A stretch of 64,000 bases of DNA from Acidimicrobiia bacterium. GTDB lineage: Bacteria > Actinomycetota > Acidimicrobiia > Acidimicrobiales > SKKL01. Shown one piece after another: positions 61,068 to 64,000 of this stretch (position 1 is the first letter of the stretch; the number at the start of each line of letters is the position of its first letter). A program made the translations under genes and the position numbers. The notes beneath the pieces were generated by a model. The model made no database searches. It was not told the origin of the DNA and saw only the letters and a list, made by a program, of their open reading frames with translations. The stretch covers positions 1 through 64,000 of the forward strand of contig JBAYRL010000007.1 of NCBI GenBank assembly GCA_041676705.1, written 5' to 3'.

Positions 61068-62168
61068 ATGGCGAGAACGGTCGTGAAAAATTCGCTTTGC
61101 GAAATTGAAGATGTCGACGCTGGTTGGCTTACCTCGGCACTACGTGAAGCCGACGTCTTGAAAACGGCGTCGGTGGTTGGCTTTGCGGCCGATGCCATCG
61201 GTACTGGCCAGGTAGGCCACAACATGCGCTACCAGCTGCAATACGACTCTGAAGAGCCAGAAGCACCACCAAGCGTTGTCATCAAATTTCCATCGCCCGA
61301 TGAGTCGAGCCGCTCTACAGGAATCCTTATGAGCACCTACGACAAAGAGGCCCGGTTCTACGCCCAACTTGCGCCCACCGTAAACATCACAATTCCACGA
61401 TGTTTCCGTGTTGAGCACGACGAAGAGAGCCACCTATCTACGCTCATGTTTGAAGATCTGGCCCCGGCAGAACAAGGCGATCAGCTGGAAGGTTGTTCGC
61501 CCGCTAGGGCCGAGTTGGCCATTGACGAATTAGTAGGCCTGCACGTGCCTTATTGGAATAGTCCCAAACTTAGCGAAATTTCGTGGCTCAATATTTCTAG
61601 CGACGAAGGACGCGCCACCATGGGTGCGTTATATTCCATGCTTTGGCCGGGTTTTGTGGAGCGTTTTGGTGAACGCCTGAGCAGCGAGGTTATGGCCCTA
61701 GGGGCGACCTTTGGTGAAAATTTCATCACGTGGTCGAAACGACGTGAACAGGGGCCTCACACCCTCACCCACAGTGATTTCCGTTTAGACAATCTACTTT
61801 TCTCATACGACAAAGACGGTTTAGTCACCAAAGTAACCACCGTCGACTGGCAAACCGTGTCACTGGGTGTTGGTACCGCCGACTTGGCGTACTTCTTAGG
61901 GGCCGGCTTATTGACGAAAGATCGACGAGTTTCTGAGAAAGCCCTGGTAGAGCGGTATTACACCAACCTGGTCAATCAGGGTGTTAAGGGCTACGAATGG
62001 TCTGATTGTTGGGATGATTACCGGTGCTATTCAATGTCTGGTTTCTTTATGGCCGTGATCGCCTCAATGTCGGTTCGTGCTGATGAACGTGGTGATGCCA
62101 TGTTCACAGCCATGGCTGAACGTCACGGTCAACAAGGGCTCGACCTTGAGGTTGGCGAGTTCCTCTAG
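61068..62168 (+). CDS. Ecdysteroid-kinase-like/aminoglycoside-phosphotransferase-fold protein
   Basis: A 366-residue APH-fold phosphotransferase. LTHSDFRLDNLLFSYD is the catalytic loop (Asp base) and TTVDWQTVSLGVGTADLAYF the metal Asp motif; the N-terminus has GTGQVGHNMRYQLQY for nucleotide binding and VVIKFPS for the lysine. Members in actinobacteria often accompany lipid or steroid catabolism; a substrate cannot be named. It lies just upstream of rho in the same direction, separated by 222 bases. Confidence 0.85.
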   Translation: MARTVVKNSLCEIEDVDAGWLTSALREADVLKTASVVGFAADAIGTGQVGHNMRYQLQYDSEEPEAPPSVVIKFPSPDESSRSTGILMSTYDKEARFYAQLAPTVNITIPRCFRVEHDEESHLSTLMFEDLAPAEQGDQLEGCSPARAELAIDELVGLHVPYWNSPKLSEISWLNISSDEGRATMGALYSMLWPGFVERFGERLSSEVMALGATFGENFITWSKRREQGPHTLTHSDFRLDNLLFSYDKDGLVTKVTTVDWQTVSLGVGTADLAYFLGAGLLTKDRRVSEKALVERYYTNLVNQGVKGYEWSDCWDDYRCYSMSGFFMAVIASMSVRADERGDAMFTAMAERHGQQGLDLEVGEFL

Positions 62169-62390
62169 GCCACGAACGGGAATGAAACCTGGCTATGGGT
62201 GGTTGTACCCCATGGCATTGGCTCGCTAATGTAGAGGCGAGTATTGCAGGTGTGCGTCATCATCTGATCTCTCAGGTGGGTGTCACCTCGTGAGCATTCC
62301 AATTCGATCTGTTGCAGACTGTCGGTTTCCACATTTGTGAAGGCACTGGCACGTCTATGACCTACCAATCAAATCATGAAAGAGGAGTAG

Positions 62391-64000
62391 GTGAGCGAGC
62401 AGCCACAGGCACTCGAGCGTTCAACCTTAGAAGGTAAAGACCGCACTGAATTAATGACTATCGCTAAAGCCATGGGGGCCAAACCCGGTTCGCGGAGTCG
62501 TAAAGCAGAAATAATCGATCTCATCATCGCAACGGCGTTAGGGCCCGACACCAGCCGCCAACCAACTCTTAACGAGGCCGTGGCCGAATTGCAGGATCAG
62601 GGCGCTCCTAAGAGCAGCTCCTCGTCCAAAGCGGCATCAACCCGGTCGAAAACCGACGCCAGCACCGAGGATGAGAGCGCTAGCAACCAAGCCGGTCGTT
62701 CGAGCAAAACTGAAACCAACCGTGAAGAAGTTGCTCAACCAAGCCGAGACGCAGCTTCCCGCAGTGACCGAGGCGATCGCAGCGAGCGTGAGCGAGGCGA
62801 AGGAGACCGCGGTTCCACCCGAGAGTCGCGTTCCGCCCAAAGTAATCAGCCACAGCGGGGTGCCTCTTCATCGGGTTCGTCAGGCTCATCGCGCCAAAGC
62901 GCCACCCGCGACCAAAAAGACACTCGCGACAACAAAGATTCTCGTGACCAGCGCGATTCTAAAGACAGCAGCCGTGACCATTCAGGCCACGACCAAAGTG
63001 ACAGCAATGGTGACGACGAAGACCAAGCAAATCGTCGTCGCAGCCGCCGTGGTCGTAACCGCGATCGTTCGGGTCAAGACGACCAAACTCCCCAAGAGCC
63101 AGTGGAAGTGGCAGGACTGCTCGACCTTCGCGACGAAGGCTATGGTTTTTTGCGGGTGAATGGCTTCTTGCCCACTCGTGAAGACGTGTACGTGTCGGTG
63201 AAACAAACCCGCCAATTCGCGCTACGTAAGGGCGATTTCATCATCGGGGCAAGTCGGGCAGCCACGCGAAATGAACGCAACCCGGCCCTTATGCGTATCG
63301 ACTCGATCAACGGTGTGGCCATCGACGATGTGGTCGCTCGTCCCCGCTTCGAAGAGTTAACGCCGCTGTTTCCCGATGAGCCTCTCAAGCTGGAATCACG
63401 CGATGATCCTTACAACATGACCACGCGCATCATCGACATGGTGGCACCCATTGGTAAAGGCCAGCGAGGCATGATTGTGGCGCCCCCCAAGGCCGGCAAA
63501 ACCACGGTCATGAAGGAAATTGCCCGAGCTATTGAAACCAATAATCCGGAAGTTCATCTGATTGTTCTTCTGATCGATGAGCGGCCGGAAGAAGTTACCG
63601 ATATGCGCCGTTGGTTAAAGACTGGCGAAGTGGCTGCATCAACTTTTGACCGTCCCGCCGAAGAGCATGTCCAGGTGATCGAACTTGCGCTGGAACGAGC
63701 CAAGCGCATGGTTGAGGTTGGCCAAGACGTGGTGATAATGCTCGATGGCATCACCCGGTTAGCTCGCGCCTACAACCTGACCGCAACTCCGACCGGGCGT
63801 TTAATGTCGGGTGGGCTTGATGCCGCGGCGTTGTACCCACCTAAGAAGATTTTCGGGGCTGCTCGAAATGTGGAGGAAGGTGGTTCCCTCACTATTTTGG
63901 CCACGGCGTTGGTAGAAACCGGCTCGCGGATGGATGAGGTGATCTTTGAAGAGTTCAAAGGCACCGGCAACCTCGAGCTGAAACTGGACCGCGACCTGGC
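62391..64000 (+). CDS. rho: Transcription termination factor Rho (5' part, runs off the window)
   Basis: GTG 62391, behind AGAGGAG, opens a frame that stays open to the window edge (about 536 codons). A short Rho N-terminal helical domain (LMTIAKAMGAKPGSRSRKAE) is followed by about 170 disordered residues dense in Ser, Arg and Asp (for example SGSSRQSATRDQKDTRDNKD), the RNA-binding cold-shock-like domain (EVAGLLDLRDEGYGFLRVNG), the P-loop PPKAGKTTVMKEIARAIE and LLIDERPEEVTDM. The insertion is typical of high-GC actinobacteria and increases RNA affinity in relatives. The 222-base leader carries no recognised element; rho is often autoregulated there. Confidence 0.96.
   Translation, partial: MSEQPQALERSTLEGKDRTELMTIAKAMGAKPGSRSRKAEIIDLIIATALGPDTSRQPTLNEAVAELQDQGAPKSSSSSKAASTRSKTDASTEDESASNQAGRSSKTETNREEVAQPSRDAASRSDRGDRSERERGEGDRGSTRESRSAQSNQPQRGASSSGSSGSSRQSATRDQKDTRDNKDSRDQRDSKDSSRDHSGHDQSDSNGDDEDQANRRRSRRGRNRDRSGQDDQTPQEPVEVAGLLDLRDEGYGFLRVNGFLPTREDVYVSVKQTRQFALRKGDFIIGASRAATRNERNPALMRIDSINGVAIDDVVARPRFEELTPLFPDEPLKLESRDDPYNMTTRIIDMVAPIGKGQRGMIVAPPKAGKTTVMKEIARAIETNNPEVHLIVLLIDERPEEVTDMRRWLKTGEVAASTFDRPAEEHVQVIELALERAKRMVEVGQDVVIMLDGITRLARAYNLTATPTGRLMSGGLDAAALYPPKKIFGAARNVEEGGSLTILATALVETGSRMDEVIFEEFKGTGNLELKLDRDL

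Noticed and set aside
1..64000. CRISPR arrays, prophage structural genes, rRNA, tmRNA or recognisable riboswitches
   Set aside because: No regularly spaced repeats, phage head or tail genes, or matching RNA motifs were seen on either strand.

Overview
The window looks like a chromosomal segment of a high-GC Gram-positive bacterium (Actinomycetota), most plausibly an acidimicrobial lineage. This rests on a fused E2/E1 2-oxoglutarate enzyme (Kgd), the mismatch endonuclease NucS, an HRDC-tailed UvrD2 helicase, several F420-type luciferase-like oxidoreductases, a Rho factor with a long disordered insertion, the tRNA-Arg/argS-lysA-hom-thrC...rho gene order and many GTG/TTG starts. The class-level placement is inference; no rRNA is present.

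Region 1-6187 is the end of an integrated mobile element, visibly richer in GC than what follows. It opens inside an IS6 family insertion sequence matching IS6100 as I remember it (right end at base 121). That IS has cut a minus-strand gene for a PHP-domain/ATPase protein of the TrlF type. Then come a divergent DprA-like gene, a small membrane protein, the C-terminal remnant of a MobF/TraA-type relaxase, a rearrangement junction near 3288, two small conjugative-element proteins and a large serine integrase. The integrase stop codon lies inside the 3' end of tRNA-His(GTG), the likely attachment site. A tRNA-Arg(TCT) and a MazEF-like toxin-antitoxin pair (6498-7033) follow.

Region 7358-28249 is a lipid and acyl-CoA catabolism district: three short-chain dehydrogenases, a thiolase, a crotonase with an acidic insertion, acyl-CoA synthetase, acyl-CoA dehydrogenase, nitronate monooxygenase, a geranylgeranyl-reductase-like flavoprotein and a two-gene dehydrogenase/hydratase-2 pair. 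Envelope genes (DUF2207, PAP2, VanW) and two small uncharacterised proteins are interspersed.

Region 28377-44273 is mostly housekeeping: a nucS-aarF-cysQ-ettA operon, kgd, xthA, a thioesterase, uvrD2, an ACT-domain regulator, peptide deformylase, a PH-domain membrane protein and an F420-type oxidoreductase. Several of these genes have a TANNNT box exactly six bases before the start codon, suggesting leaderless transcripts.

Region 44440-53470 holds a ferritin-like diiron protein with clear promoter and terminator, an alpha-methylacyl-CoA racemase, a degenerate iron-alcohol dehydrogenase, a coxSM pair without its large subunit, a three-lipoprotein copper-delivery operon (Sco1, PCuAC, cupredoxin-like) and a PAS-GGDEF-EAL protein.

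Region 53630-64000 carries tRNA-Arg(CCG), argS, lysA, hom, thrC, a MauE-like protein, an unidentified protein, a kinase-like phosphotransferase and the 5' part of rho. thrB is not between thrC and rho.
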